Part shown: positions 1 to 7,673 of the stretch, in pieces
Layout of the letters: every line of letters begins with the position of its first letter
Numbering within the stretch: the stretch's first letter is position 1
NCBI GenBank assembly: GCA_025059375.1
Contig: JANXDO010000001.1
Coordinates: forward strand, 160,097 to 224,096
Length of the DNA stretch: 64,000 nucleotides
Reading direction: 5' to 3'
Origin: Candidatus Nezhaarchaeota archaeon
GTDB lineage: Archaea > Thermoproteota > Methanomethylicia > Nezhaarchaeales > WYZ-LMO8
Program-made: the position numbers and the translations under genes
Notes under the pieces: generated by a model
What the model was told of the DNA's origin: nothing
The model's input: the letters and a program-made list of their open reading frames with translations, nothing else
Database searches by the model: none

Positions 1-25
1 CTCATACAGGAGCTGACGGGAGTTA

Positions 26-334
26 ATGAGCGAGACCTGCCCTATATGCGGGTTACCTAGAGACTTGTGTGTTTGCGAAGCCATTGGTCGTGAACAACAA
101 ATTATAAGAATTTACCTCGAAAAACGTAAGTGGGGTAGAGAGGTCACAGTTATAGAGGGTATTAATGAAAGAAGTTGTGACCTGAGAAGTATAGCCGGTA
201 AGCTGAAAGCAGCGTGTGCGTGTGGTGGCACAGCTAAGAATGGTAGGATAGAGCTTCAAGGAGATCATAGACAAAAGGCTAAGGAGATGTTGATTAATAT
301 GGGCTTTCCACTTGAAAACATAAGTGTTGAGTGA
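26..334 (+). CDS. translation initiation factor aIF1 (SUI1 family)
   Basis: Archaeal homologue of eIF1/SUI1, which acts on the small ribosomal subunit during start-codon selection. The 102-residue length is normal. Residues 5-17 hold the four-cysteine zinc motif (C5, C8, C15, C17) that opens many archaeal aIF1 proteins. The SUI1 fold follows, with the conserved stretches VTVIEGI and a C-terminal GDHRQKAKEML that matches the family. The ATG at 26 lies behind a GGGAG-type ribosome binding site. Only 25 bases precede it, so any upstream operon partner is outside the window. nadM faces it on the other strand. Confidence 0.93.
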   Translation: MSETCPICGLPRDLCVCEAIGREQQIIRIYLEKRKWGREVTVIEGINERSCDLRSIAGKLKAACACGGTAKNGRIELQGDHRQKAKEMLINMGFPLENISVE

Positions 335-381
335 ATAGCGTAATGACCTGTGCATAATTTATGCACAGCACATAACTTAAC

Positions 382-906
382 TCATCGTACGCGCTTATCA
401 TTCTTAAGTAGATCCTTAATCCTCTCAACGCCCTTAATCCTCTTAATAACTTCAGCGACAGGCTTAGGCACGTAGCTCTCCCAGTCACCATCCTCTGCCA
501 TCAGCTTCCTAATATGCGTAGCATCATACCTTTCCCTTTCAAACATCGGGATCTCTCTAACTTCAATACCAGCTTCTATGAATAGCCTCCTTGTTAATGG
601 AGAGTTCGTATAGACTCTTGAAAATGGAGGGCAGTACTGCTTAACCAGCTGAACCCATAGAGCATGCTGCCCTATATCTGGTATTGGGATGACTATGCAT
701 CTATCCAGGATACCCTCTTCCGCCAATGTCGCCAGTATCATCTCTATCCTCTCGCCAACCGTAAACGGATTTTCGAGGGTGTGGCTATACTGTGCGGATC
801 CAACACCTATTATGAGCTTGCTCTCACGCTCTAAGATCCACTTCGTGGCTGCTAGATGACCCAAATGGTATGGTTGGAACCTCCCAACATATAGTGCTGA
901 CATCAT
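382..906 (-). CDS. nadM: nicotinamide-nucleotide adenylyltransferase, archaeal type
   Basis: Makes NAD+ from nicotinamide mononucleotide and ATP in the cytosol. The nucleotidyltransferase signature GRFQPYHLGH lies close to the N-terminus, and a second motif (YDATHIRKLM, equivalent to the S/T-x-x-R site) lies near residue 145. Length, about 174 residues, fits archaeal NadM. Start: a GTG at 915 and ATGs at 906 and 903 are in frame. The ATG at 906 puts the signature about as far from the N-terminus as in other archaeal NadM proteins; the choice is not certain. It is convergent with the aIF1 gene and probably co-directional with the regulator behind it. Confidence 0.92.
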   Translation of the reverse strand: MMSALYVGRFQPYHLGHLAATKWILERESKLIIGVGSAQYSHTLENPFTVGERIEMILATLAEEGILDRCIVIPIPDIGQHALWVQLVKQYCPPFSRVYTNSPLTRRLFIEAGIEVREIPMFERERYDATHIRKLMAEDGDWESYVPKPVAEVIKRIKGVERIKDLLKNDKRVR

Positions 907-966
907 ATTCGTCACACTGGAACTTTCTGAGGCTCTTCTATAGCTCTAGATTTAAAGCTATCTTAG

Positions 967-1734
967 CTAAGCGGGTGGTAGTAAGGCTTCGCCAGGCCTT
1001 ATCGACTTGAGTAAGTTGATAAGCTCCTGCTGTGTTTGAACCTTCAATAGGGCTAGTGGCACATCCTCATTCTTGGCGATGATAATGGCAAGCTTATCAA
1101 CCGTTTTAGCACCGTGAAGCGCTATGAGTCCAGGCTTTAAGCTGCCAAGTCCCGCTTGCATGGCCTTTAATGCAACCAAGGGAGACCTCCCAGTACTCAC
1201 CTTAACGAATATAGCAGCTCTTTGAGAAGTTGAACCATAAAGCTTTGGATAATCTGATGATGGGACGTCAAGAATCAATTTTATGCTATCCACAACAGTA
1301 TAACCAAGCAGGGGCTTAAATTCGGCTCCCTCACCCACAACAAGCTCAGCCTTTATCCTCTTACAGAACTCTCCAATACTTATGGGCTCCACAAAATCCC
1401 TCATATCGATTATAGCCTCACGTAAAGCCTCAGAACCAGCATATAACCTTCTTAGGGGCTCAGTTACTCTCCCTCCTCTTTCATTATCTATCTTGACTAG
1501 TGCTGATACAACCTTCTTTATGAACCCTGTACCGGGAGATTTTCTCCTCCCACTCTCATAGTCTGATATGACTGATGGCGAAACTCCTAAGTAGTGGGCC
1601 AGCTCAGTTGTTGATATCATAAATCGTTGGCGCCAGCTCCTAAGAGCCTGACCAACATTATCAGCAAACACTATTTCGCCCGCTATCCTAAGTGCTAATT
1701 CTCTCTGAGTAGGTGTCAGCTTTATCTCAGTCAT
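967..1734 (-). CDS. XRE-type HTH transcriptional regulator (COG1709-like)
   Basis: Predicted DNA-binding regulator of 255 residues. Residues about 30-80 form an XRE/Cro-type helix-turn-helix with the typical run TTELAHYLGVSPSVISDYES, followed by a basic RR segment. The larger C-terminal part (about 100-255) has no catalytic motif I recognise and resembles the C-terminal domain of archaeal regulators of the COG1709 type, which may bind a ligand. It is divergent from the methyltransferase at 1800, and 65 bases separate the two starts, so one or both could be controlled from this gap. The target genes are unknown. Confidence 0.75.
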   Translation of the reverse strand: MTEIKLTPTQRELALRIAGEIVFADNVGQALRSWRQRFMISTTELAHYLGVSPSVISDYESGRRKSPGTGFIKKVVSALVKIDNERGGRVTEPLRRLYAGSEALREAIIDMRDFVEPISIGEFCKRIKAELVVGEGAEFKPLLGYTVVDSIKLILDVPSSDYPKLYGSTSQRAAIFVKVSTGRSPLVALKAMQAGLGSLKPGLIALHGAKTVDKLAIIIAKNEDVPLALLKVQTQQELINLLKSIRPGEALLPPA

Positions 1735-1799
1735 TGCTGAACACTATTTTTCATTACACAATACGCTTTAATTTCTTCTCTTCGAAAAATTAGAATCAA

Positions 1800-2519
1800 A
1801 TGAGAAGGACCAAGGAGAGGGCTAGAATCGAAGTATATAAGGTAGCTAAGACCTATGAGGCCATAGCATCAGCATTCTCTGAGACGAGAAGATTCCCTTG
1901 GAAAGTGATGTTGGACCACATCGGGGACGTCTCGGGAAAACTAGTCTTAGATGTTGGGTGTGGGAGTGGAAGGCATCTGATCGAATTAGCCAAGACGGCC
2001 TCGCTTGCCGTGGGCATAGATATATCTCAGTCCCTCGTAAAGTTAGCCAAGTTGCAGGTGGTGCGACTAAAATTAGCCGATAAAGTGATGCTTGTTGTGG
2101 GCGACATGCTGTTCATGCCATTTAGAGCTTCCTCCTTCGACGTCATTCTGTGCATAGCGACCATACATCACGTACCAACTCATGAATTGAGGCGTAGAGC
2201 AGTAAGTGAAATGCTGAGCACTATGAAAGCTGGCGGTTTAATATTGGTATCGGCTTGGTATAGATGGCAGAAGAGATTAATCTTTAGACTGCTAAAGGGT
2301 GCCCTCATGAAGATGATGGGGATGGTATTCGAGTTAGGGGATACATACATTCCGTGGAGAACTAGGGAGGGAATACACATGAGGTTCTATCATCTCTTCA
2401 CTGTAAGGGAGATGCGACGATTACTAGATACTGAGCACTTAAAAATTGAGAATCTAAGAGTGCTTAAGATAGGGAGGAGGGGTTGGAAAAACGTAGTTGC
2501 CCTAGCTACTAAGCGCTAA
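1800..2519 (+). CDS. class I SAM-dependent methyltransferase, Trm9-like
   Basis: SAM-dependent methyltransferase of 239 residues. Motif I is VLDVGCGSG at about residues 49-57; the acidic residue after beta-2 is in AVGIDIS; motif IV-like FDVILCIATIHHV follows the GDMLFMPF stretch. The N-terminal pattern YEAIASAFSETRRFPW resembles eukaryotic Trm9/ABH8-type tRNA wobble-uridine methyltransferases and their archaeal relatives. A tRNA substrate is therefore reasonable but remains inference; a small-molecule substrate cannot be excluded. The ATG at 1800 has almost no leader. It is divergent from the HTH regulator and followed by an MBL-fold gene on the same strand. Confidence 0.78.
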   Translation: MRRTKERARIEVYKVAKTYEAIASAFSETRRFPWKVMLDHIGDVSGKLVLDVGCGSGRHLIELAKTASLAVGIDISQSLVKLAKLQVVRLKLADKVMLVVGDMLFMPFRASSFDVILCIATIHHVPTHELRRRAVSEMLSTMKAGGLILVSAWYRWQKRLIFRLLKGALMKMMGMVFELGDTYIPWRTREGIHMRFYHLFTVREMRRLLDTEHLKIENLRVLKIGRRGWKNVVALATKR

Positions 2520-2560
2520 GCTAATAGTTAGTTTTATCGAACTATCACTGTGGAGTAAAT

Positions 2561-3208
2561 ATGTCTATAACTGTGGTATGGCATGGGCATGCATGCTTTG
2601 AAATCAAAGATAGCTTAGTTATCGTAACAGATCCCCATGACGGCCACTCAATAGGCTTAAAGCCGCCATCAGCTAAAGCTGACTTAGTCCTAATATCACA
2701 TAGGCATTTCGACCATGCAGATGGCTTAAAGTATGTTAAGAGAGACGGAGCTACTGTGATAGACAAGCCAGGTACTTACGAAGTCAAGGGGGTTAAGATC
2801 ATAGGCATTGCAACATACCACGACGAATCCCGAGGAGCTAAGCGAGGATCAAACACCGCCTACACCTTCGAACTAAATGGCATAAGATTCACTCATTTAG
2901 GCGATCTTGGCCACGTAATATCAAGGGACCAAGCAAACGTCTTAAAGCCAGTCGACATACTCATGATACCTGTAGGTGGAGTGTTCACCATAGATGCAAA
3001 ACAAGCTGATGAAGTCGTTAGATTACTGTCCCCTAAACTCGTCATACCCATGCACTATAAGATTCCAGGACTCAATTTACCCATAGCCGGGATTGACGAG
3101 TTCATATCTGGAAAGAGCAATGTCGAAAGGTTGCGGTCGAACATCTATACGATTACTAGAGAGGCTATCCCCAAAGAGTTGAAGATAATAGTACTCTCTC
3201 CTCCTTAA
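2561..3208 (+). CDS. MBL-fold metal-dependent hydrolase (UPF0173-like)
   Basis: Cytosolic metallo-beta-lactamase-fold protein of 215 residues. The metal-binding motif HRHFDH appears near residue 47, with further ligands in the THLGDLG segment (about residue 110) and the C-terminal IPMHYKI segment (about 165). This compact form resembles the UPF0173/YtkL-like group of predicted hydrolases, whose natural substrates are mostly unknown. The ATG at 2561 follows GTGGAG with good spacing. It lies 41 bases after the methyltransferase gene and may be cotranscribed with it. Confidence 0.82.
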   Translation: MSITVVWHGHACFEIKDSLVIVTDPHDGHSIGLKPPSAKADLVLISHRHFDHADGLKYVKRDGATVIDKPGTYEVKGVKIIGIATYHDESRGAKRGSNTAYTFELNGIRFTHLGDLGHVISRDQANVLKPVDILMIPVGGVFTIDAKQADEVVRLLSPKLVIPMHYKIPGLNLPIAGIDEFISGKSNVERLRSNIYTITREAIPKELKIIVLSPP

Positions 3209-3245
3209 TTTTTCTCCTAGGTTCCTGATGTTTCTGCTGTACGAC

Positions 3246-3257
3246 AAAGCTTAAATA
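3246..3257 (+). promoter_or_regulatory. putative TATA box for the mtr operon
   Basis: An A/T-rich stretch AAGCTTAAATAAC starts about 75 bases before the mtrE start and resembles an archaeal TATA element. Transcription would begin near 3280, leaving a leader of about 40 bases that contains the GGAGAGGAG ribosome binding site at about 3306-3314. Pattern recognition only. Confidence 0.45.
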
Positions 3258-3320
3258 ACTTCACTTCCACAAGATAACGGCTTGGTTTAAGATGCTGTGA
3301 AATCGGGAGAGGAGTAATCA

Positions 3321-4253
3321 ATGTTTGAGCCATCATTAATACTACTGCTCCTATTAGGAATTTTTGCTCTTGTAGTTTTGCTAATAACAATAGGCGAGTG
3401 GTTTGAAGACATAGAATCAGATATGGGCTCACAAAGTAACCCCAACTCACAAGTACAATTAGCTCCTCAAGTCGGCGTTTTTCATAGACTATTCAATAAA
3501 GCGATAGCAGGCGAACCTGTGACGCACGGCACAACCGGCGTTATAAGCTCCACGCTGTTCACGGTATTCTGGTGGGGCCTTAAATGGCATCCAGCTCTCG
3601 CTATAGCTGTTGCTGCCGGTATAACAATACTCTTCCACATGACGCTGTCGACGACAGCTCATGTGGGTAGGATAGCTAGTGCTAATGTATTCGGTCAACC
3701 TCTCTACTACGACGTCGTATTAACTCAACTACCGTTAATAGCAAGCCACGCCTTCATAGTGGCTTCAACTATAACCGCAGTGTCATATCTATTTCACAAT
3801 CTATTCTTCGCTGTCATAGACTCCGTAATGCTCGGGCAATACCTCGGCTACCCGATAGCAATACCACTATTGGGTCTAGTCTTCGGGATAATTGCTGGAG
3901 CTATTGGAAGCTCGACAGGTGATGTACACTATGGTGCTGAGAGAGAGTTTCAACACGCACCCTATGGAGAGGGTGTGCCAATGGGTCTCCACGGTCACAT
4001 TACCGTAAAAGCTGAGGTAGGCTACAGAATGAGCATGGACATCGCATACTTCTGCGCTAAGTACGGTGGTCCACTTACAGGATTAACTTACGGCATGATA
4101 ATATTGCTAGATAACCTTCGACTATTCGCTGGAAACATCATGAACAATGTTATAGTAAACGTCGTAATAGGCGTCGCAGTAGTGACGACACTCATACTGC
4201 TCAATAGGTACCTCGAGAAGTGGGCTAGGCAAAAGTTTGGGCACTACGGCTGA
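3321..4253 (+). CDS. mtrE: tetrahydromethanopterin S-methyltransferase subunit E
   Basis: Membrane subunit of the Mtr complex, which transfers the methyl group of methyl-tetrahydromethanopterin to coenzyme M and couples this to sodium export. The 310-residue length matches the family. Several hydrophobic segments are visible (about 5-22, 75-100, 125-150, 165-200, 265-290). The family-specific stretches GVFHRLFNKAIAGEPVTHGT and SSTGDVHYGAEREFQHAPYG are present. It is the first gene of the mtrEDCBAFG operon, which is the order known from methanogens. The ATG at 3321 is supported by GGAGAGGAG. Confidence 0.96.
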   Translation: MFEPSLILLLLLGIFALVVLLITIGEWFEDIESDMGSQSNPNSQVQLAPQVGVFHRLFNKAIAGEPVTHGTTGVISSTLFTVFWWGLKWHPALAIAVAAGITILFHMTLSTTAHVGRIASANVFGQPLYYDVVLTQLPLIASHAFIVASTITAVSYLFHNLFFAVIDSVMLGQYLGYPIAIPLLGLVFGIIAGAIGSSTGDVHYGAEREFQHAPYGEGVPMGLHGHITVKAEVGYRMSMDIAYFCAKYGGPLTGLTYGMIILLDNLRLFAGNIMNNVIVNVVIGVAVVTTLILLNRYLEKWARQKFGHYG

Positions 4254-4264
4254 GGTGATGTAAG

Positions 4265-5071
4265 ATGATAGGCTTAGACGTCATGATAACCATGCTGATT
4301 ATGATAGCATTAGGTGGAGTACTAATATGTACAGGGGTCTTCTTCATGCCTGTTGGTGGAGCACCAGCCGCAATGAGTACAGCAACTGGAATAGCAACAG
4401 GATGTGAAATGATGGCTGCTGGGGCTGGTATAACCGGTCTCTTAATGGCAGCTGCGCTTTATGGACAGCCATCCTACATAGTCATACTTAATGCGGGTAT
4501 AAGCTCAGCGATCATGATGTGCATAACCATGTTCGTAGCGAATTTAATCGTAGTTCTCGGAAAAGGAGTGCCACCAGCTTTAGCAACTGTCGATAAGGAC
4601 CCGGTGACTAAGGAGAACGTTAAGCCCTTTGTCACGCCCGGAACAGTTGGTCACGGGGTTCCAACAGCTAGCTTCATCAGCGGCCTCATAGGCGCCTTTC
4701 TGGGGGGCGTGGGCGGAGTCATGACCTTCATACCAATACTAAGGACAATGTTACATGAAAGCATAACTCCACAGCAAGCAATAAGCATCAGCGTGCTATT
4801 TGGAGAATTCACGTTAAATGTTGGTTATCAACACATACCACTATTCGTCCTTTCAAGTGTATGTGCACTTTCAATGTACTTCATAAATGCTAACATTGCC
4901 GCATATAGCATTAGAGGGGTCATAGAGGGGTGGTGGGATCCAAAGTTCAAGAGATTGCCTAAAACAGCACTAGCATGTTTCGTGGCCTCGCTGCTATTCG
5001 GCATGCTCGTACTTCTACTGTTAAGTAGTGAAGCATTTGCTTATGCATTGAGGATGATGGGAGGTGGATGA
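4265..5071 (+). CDS. mtrD: tetrahydromethanopterin S-methyltransferase subunit D
   Basis: Integral membrane Mtr subunit of 268 residues. The glycine/alanine-rich helices and the stretch VTPGTVGHGVPTASFISGLIG are characteristic of MtrD; most of the protein is hydrophobic with a polar loop around 100-130. Eleven bases separate it from mtrE. The GAGGTG ribosome binding site (4252-4257) overlaps the mtrE stop codon and sits 7 bases before the ATG at 4265. It overlaps the beginning of mtrC by up to 4 bases, which suggests coupled translation. Confidence 0.96.
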   Translation: MIGLDVMITMLIMIALGGVLICTGVFFMPVGGAPAAMSTATGIATGCEMMAAGAGITGLLMAAALYGQPSYIVILNAGISSAIMMCITMFVANLIVVLGKGVPPALATVDKDPVTKENVKPFVTPGTVGHGVPTASFISGLIGAFLGGVGGVMTFIPILRTMLHESITPQQAISISVLFGEFTLNVGYQHIPLFVLSSVCALSMYFINANIAAYSIRGVIEGWWDPKFKRLPKTALACFVASLLFGMLVLLLLSSEAFAYALRMMGGG

Positions 5072-5073
5072 TG

Positions 5074-5913
5074 TTGAGTGAAGTGAAGAAAGTCACAATA
5101 GAGCCCAATAAGCTTATGGTCATGGGCTTAACGTGTGGTTTGATAGGAGCGTACACAGGGGTCATCGGGAATGAGGTTGCTGGCTTAATAGCAGGCATAC
5201 TAGCACTACCAGCCATAATTTGGGGTGCAGATGCTGTAAGGAGAATAGCAAGTTATGGCTTGGGTACAGGGGTCCCATCAATTGGCAACTTGTCATCGAG
5301 CATGGGGCTATTAGCTGCACTAGTTGGCCTAGCATATCAACCGATACTCGGAGCAGTCTTAGCAGCAATAGCTGGAGCTATCTATGGCACCTTCGTAGCC
5401 AAGTTCAAGATACTCGAAGTACCAAGATTACCAAGATACACGACAGAATTGGCTCTGGCAGCCTGTCTCGCCATAACCTGTCTAACGTGCTGCGTCATGG
5501 GGTACTACAATCCAATACCTAGATCAGGCTTTATTGCCCCTACAGGTAATTTCAAGAACCTGTTTGAGGCTCTATTCATGACGGGCTTTGTTGCCACAAT
5601 ATTTTGGATTACGAGCGTAGCAATGTTACATCCATTCAACGCGGGACTTGGAGTCGGTGAGAGGCAAGGCAGAACCCTGAAGATAGCTGTAGTCACAGGA
5701 GGCATAGCACTAACGTTAGCTGGGGTGGCTAGAACAGGCTACCTAATAATATTTAACGTGACTGCATCCACATATGCCTACACGCTCGCCCTCGCTACCA
5801 TAGCTGTGGGCATTGCAATTTGGGTTGGAGGGATCATAGTGTTTCTAAAAACTGCTATAAGAGAGGCTGCTAGTGCATTATGGACTGGTTTACCTCCAAA
5901 AGCTAAGAAGTGA
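5074..5913 (+). CDS. mtrC: tetrahydromethanopterin S-methyltransferase subunit C
   Basis: Integral membrane Mtr subunit with about eight hydrophobic segments. Its position between mtrD and mtrB and sequence such as HPFNAGLGVGERQGRTLK support the call. Start: in-frame ATGs at 5068 and 5071 lie right against the GAGGTGG ribosome binding site (5061-5067), while the TTG at 5074 has the 7-base spacing used elsewhere in this operon, so 5074 is preferred (279 residues). A start at 5068 would overlap mtrD by 4 bases. Confidence 0.95.
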   Translation: MSEVKKVTIEPNKLMVMGLTCGLIGAYTGVIGNEVAGLIAGILALPAIIWGADAVRRIASYGLGTGVPSIGNLSSSMGLLAALVGLAYQPILGAVLAAIAGAIYGTFVAKFKILEVPRLPRYTTELALAACLAITCLTCCVMGYYNPIPRSGFIAPTGNFKNLFEALFMTGFVATIFWITSVAMLHPFNAGLGVGERQGRTLKIAVVTGGIALTLAGVARTGYLIIFNVTASTYAYTLALATIAVGIAIWVGGIIVFLKTAIREAASALWTGLPPKAKK

Positions 5914-5923
5914 GGTGATGCAT

Positions 5924-6283
5924 TTGTCGACAATAATAATATCACCAGATCTTGACGTAATACTGGATGCTGAAAACAAGATTGTGGGCGAGGCTAGGAC
6001 AGATGTTGCCATACTCGACTTGTCACCAATTGAGAGGAAAATTGTTGAGCTAGAACTATTAGCCGATGAACTTGTCAACTCATTAAACCCAAAGACGCAG
6101 CCACTAATATCAAGCAGACCAAGAAGAGAGGGCCTTTACTTAAAGGCCGGCTTCCTCTCCAACATGGTCATTGGCTTTTTGATAGGGCTACTAGCCTTCG
6201 GCATGGGCTTAATAGCCTACATAGCCTTGACCGAACCTACATTAATATCTAAACTTGTAAGCGTGTTTAGACCACCAACATGA
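5924..6283 (+). CDS. mtrB: tetrahydromethanopterin S-methyltransferase subunit B
   Basis: Small Mtr subunit of about 119 residues with a soluble N-terminal part and one C-terminal membrane anchor (about residues 76-105). The start MSTIIISPDLDVILD resembles the family. In-frame starts exist at 5873 (deep inside mtrC), 5918 (ATG touching the ribosome binding site) and 5924 (TTG). GAGGTG at 5912-5917 lies 6 bases before the TTG, matching the other mtr genes, so 5924 is chosen. The C-terminus is longer than in the shortest family members. Confidence 0.92.
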   Translation: MSTIIISPDLDVILDAENKIVGEARTDVAILDLSPIERKIVELELLADELVNSLNPKTQPLISSRPRREGLYLKAGFLSNMVIGFLIGLLAFGMGLIAYIALTEPTLISKLVSVFRPPT

Positions 6284-6294
6284 GGTGAGTATTC

Positions 6295-7056
6295 ATGTCA
6301 ACCCCCAAAAAGGTTGAACCAGCTCCTGGCTGGCCCATAGCCAGTGGAGACTATGTACTTGGGGACCCTAAGGGTTGTGTTGCAATATGTACATTAGCAT
6401 CGGAGGGCATATACCCCAATCTAGCGAAGATACCTGGTGTTGCCATAGCAGGACCATGTAAAACAGAGAACATCGGTCTTGAGAAGATAGTAGTTAACAT
6501 AATATCTAACCCCAACATTAGGTTCCTGATAGTGTGTGGCATAGAAGTTACGGGGCACGTAACAGGAGCTTGCTTTAAGGCTCTATATGAAAAGGGAGTT
6601 GATCCTGCTACTAAGAAGATCATTAATGCGCCGGGAGCCATACCATACGTAGAGCACTTAACCACTGAATCAATTCAACGCTTTCAAAAGCAGGTACAGT
6701 TCATAGATATGATAGGTGTAGAAGACGTAGAGAAAATTAAGGCTAAAGTCGAGGAACTAGTCGCTCAAGATCCAGGCGCCTATCCTGAACCACCATTCAT
6801 ATTAGAACTTGAAAAGAGGGGTGTTGAAGAGGTCGCTGGCCTCAGGCTACCCTTAGCCCCAACAGTTCAACCATTATTATCAACAATCTCATCACTTCTA
6901 GAAGACATAAAGTACAGAGTCCAGCTAATAGGTAGGGAAAAGAGGTTAACGATTGCTACTGGTGTGACAAGAGCATGGGGGATAATTGCGGGGGCAGCCC
7001 TAGCCATCTCCCTTCTAGGTCTTATAGCCCTTATGATACTCTCAAGGGGTGGTTGA
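6295..7056 (+). CDS. mtrA: tetrahydromethanopterin S-methyltransferase subunit A
   Basis: Corrinoid-binding Mtr subunit, which carries the methyl group on cobalt and is anchored in the membrane by a C-terminal helix. The sequence VTGHVTG places a histidine at residue 88, matching the cobalt-ligand histidine of known MtrA proteins. The N-terminal GDYVLGDPKGCVAICTLAS and the IAGPCKTENIG stretch are family hallmarks. Residues about 200-225 (DIKYRVQLIGR) form the MtrF-like segment, followed by a membrane helix at about 228-250. GAGGTG (6282-6287) lies 7 bases before the ATG. Confidence 0.97.
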   Translation: MSTPKKVEPAPGWPIASGDYVLGDPKGCVAICTLASEGIYPNLAKIPGVAIAGPCKTENIGLEKIVVNIISNPNIRFLIVCGIEVTGHVTGACFKALYEKGVDPATKKIINAPGAIPYVEHLTTESIQRFQKQVQFIDMIGVEDVEKIKAKVEELVAQDPGAYPEPPFILELEKRGVEEVAGLRLPLAPTVQPLLSTISSLLEDIKYRVQLIGREKRLTIATGVTRAWGIIAGAALAISLLGLIALMILSRGG

Positions 7057-7057
7057 T

Positions 7058-7258
7058 GTGTCGAGAAGACCTAAGGAGGTCTACACACCAGAGGTGGCAC
7101 TTATAGAGGCTAGGATAAACGACATGAAGACTAGGATACAAATGATAGGCGAGAAGACAAGGTTTGCTGCCGGCTTCTATGCCGGCTTCGTTAAGGGCTT
7201 TATGCTAGGAATCGTAACATCAATCGTTATACTTACAATAATATTCTTGGCTATGTGA
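7058..7258 (+). CDS. mtrF: tetrahydromethanopterin S-methyltransferase subunit F
   Basis: Small Mtr subunit of 66 residues. It contains the segment INDMKTRIQMIGEKTRFAAG, which resembles the equivalent part of MtrA, followed by one C-terminal membrane helix (about 45-65). This duplication of the MtrA tail is typical of MtrF. A GTG at 7049 would overlap mtrA by 8 bases; the GTG at 7058 lies 6 bases after the GGGGTG motif (7046-7051) and is preferred. It sits between mtrA and mtrG as in methanogens. Confidence 0.88.
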   Translation: MSRRPKEVYTPEVALIEARINDMKTRIQMIGEKTRFAAGFYAGFVKGFMLGIVTSIVILTIIFLAM

Positions 7259-7268
7259 GGTGGTAGCA

Positions 7269-7496
7269 TTGTCTTCTCAAGAACAAGATGTTAAGGTGCC
7301 AATCGTAATTGCACCACCTGAGATTTCTCAACTGTACTCTAGGCTTGATGCTATAGACGAGAGGATAGAGTTCGTATTAGGTGAAGTAGCGCAGAAGGAG
7401 GGTCTAAGGATAGGGGCTCACATAGGCTTCCTCTACGGCTTCTTAGTGGGGTCAATGGTGATGCTGATACTAAAGTTCATCTTAGGAATTCTATGA
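7269..7496 (+). CDS. mtrG: tetrahydromethanopterin S-methyltransferase subunit G
   Basis: Small Mtr subunit of 75 residues with the MtrG-type pattern RLDAIDERIEFVLGEVAQKEG, a short coiled-coil-like helix, then RIGAHIGFLYGFLVG entering a C-terminal membrane helix. The stop of mtrF is embedded in the ribosome binding site. GAGGTG at 7257-7262 lies 6 bases before the TTG at 7269, so the upstream GTG at 7260 is less likely. It is the last gene of the plus-strand operon; mtrH is not next to it but is on the opposite strand at 10299-11246. Confidence 0.9.
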   Translation: MSSQEQDVKVPIVIAPPEISQLYSRLDAIDERIEFVLGEVAQKEGLRIGAHIGFLYGFLVGSMVMLILKFILGIL

Positions 7497-7532
7497 CTCC
7501 ATGAAGAGAGCTCCGGAAAGCAAAATTAATCC

Positions 7533-7640
7533 TCAAATTACCTTAACGATCTCGATATTACAATGGTTGACAAATGACGCAGCTGCACTTGGATTAGGAT
7601 AGATATCAAGGAACTCATTGCTGTCGACATCACATGCCAA
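7533..7640 (-). other. short coding-like frame after marker 11 (remnant or small protein)
   Basis: An open frame of 35 codons (TTG at 7640 to TGA at 7533) follows the marker 11 stop by 33 bases on the same strand. It reads like real protein in its second half (EFLDIYPNPSAAASFV, then CNIEIVKVI) and is not low in complexity. I do not recognise it. It could be a small protein of the mtrH-marker 14-marker 11 operon, or the tail of a decayed gene. Confidence 0.3.
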
Positions 7641-7673
7641 GGCTTTTCAACTTTCTTATAGGACTTCCTCCTA

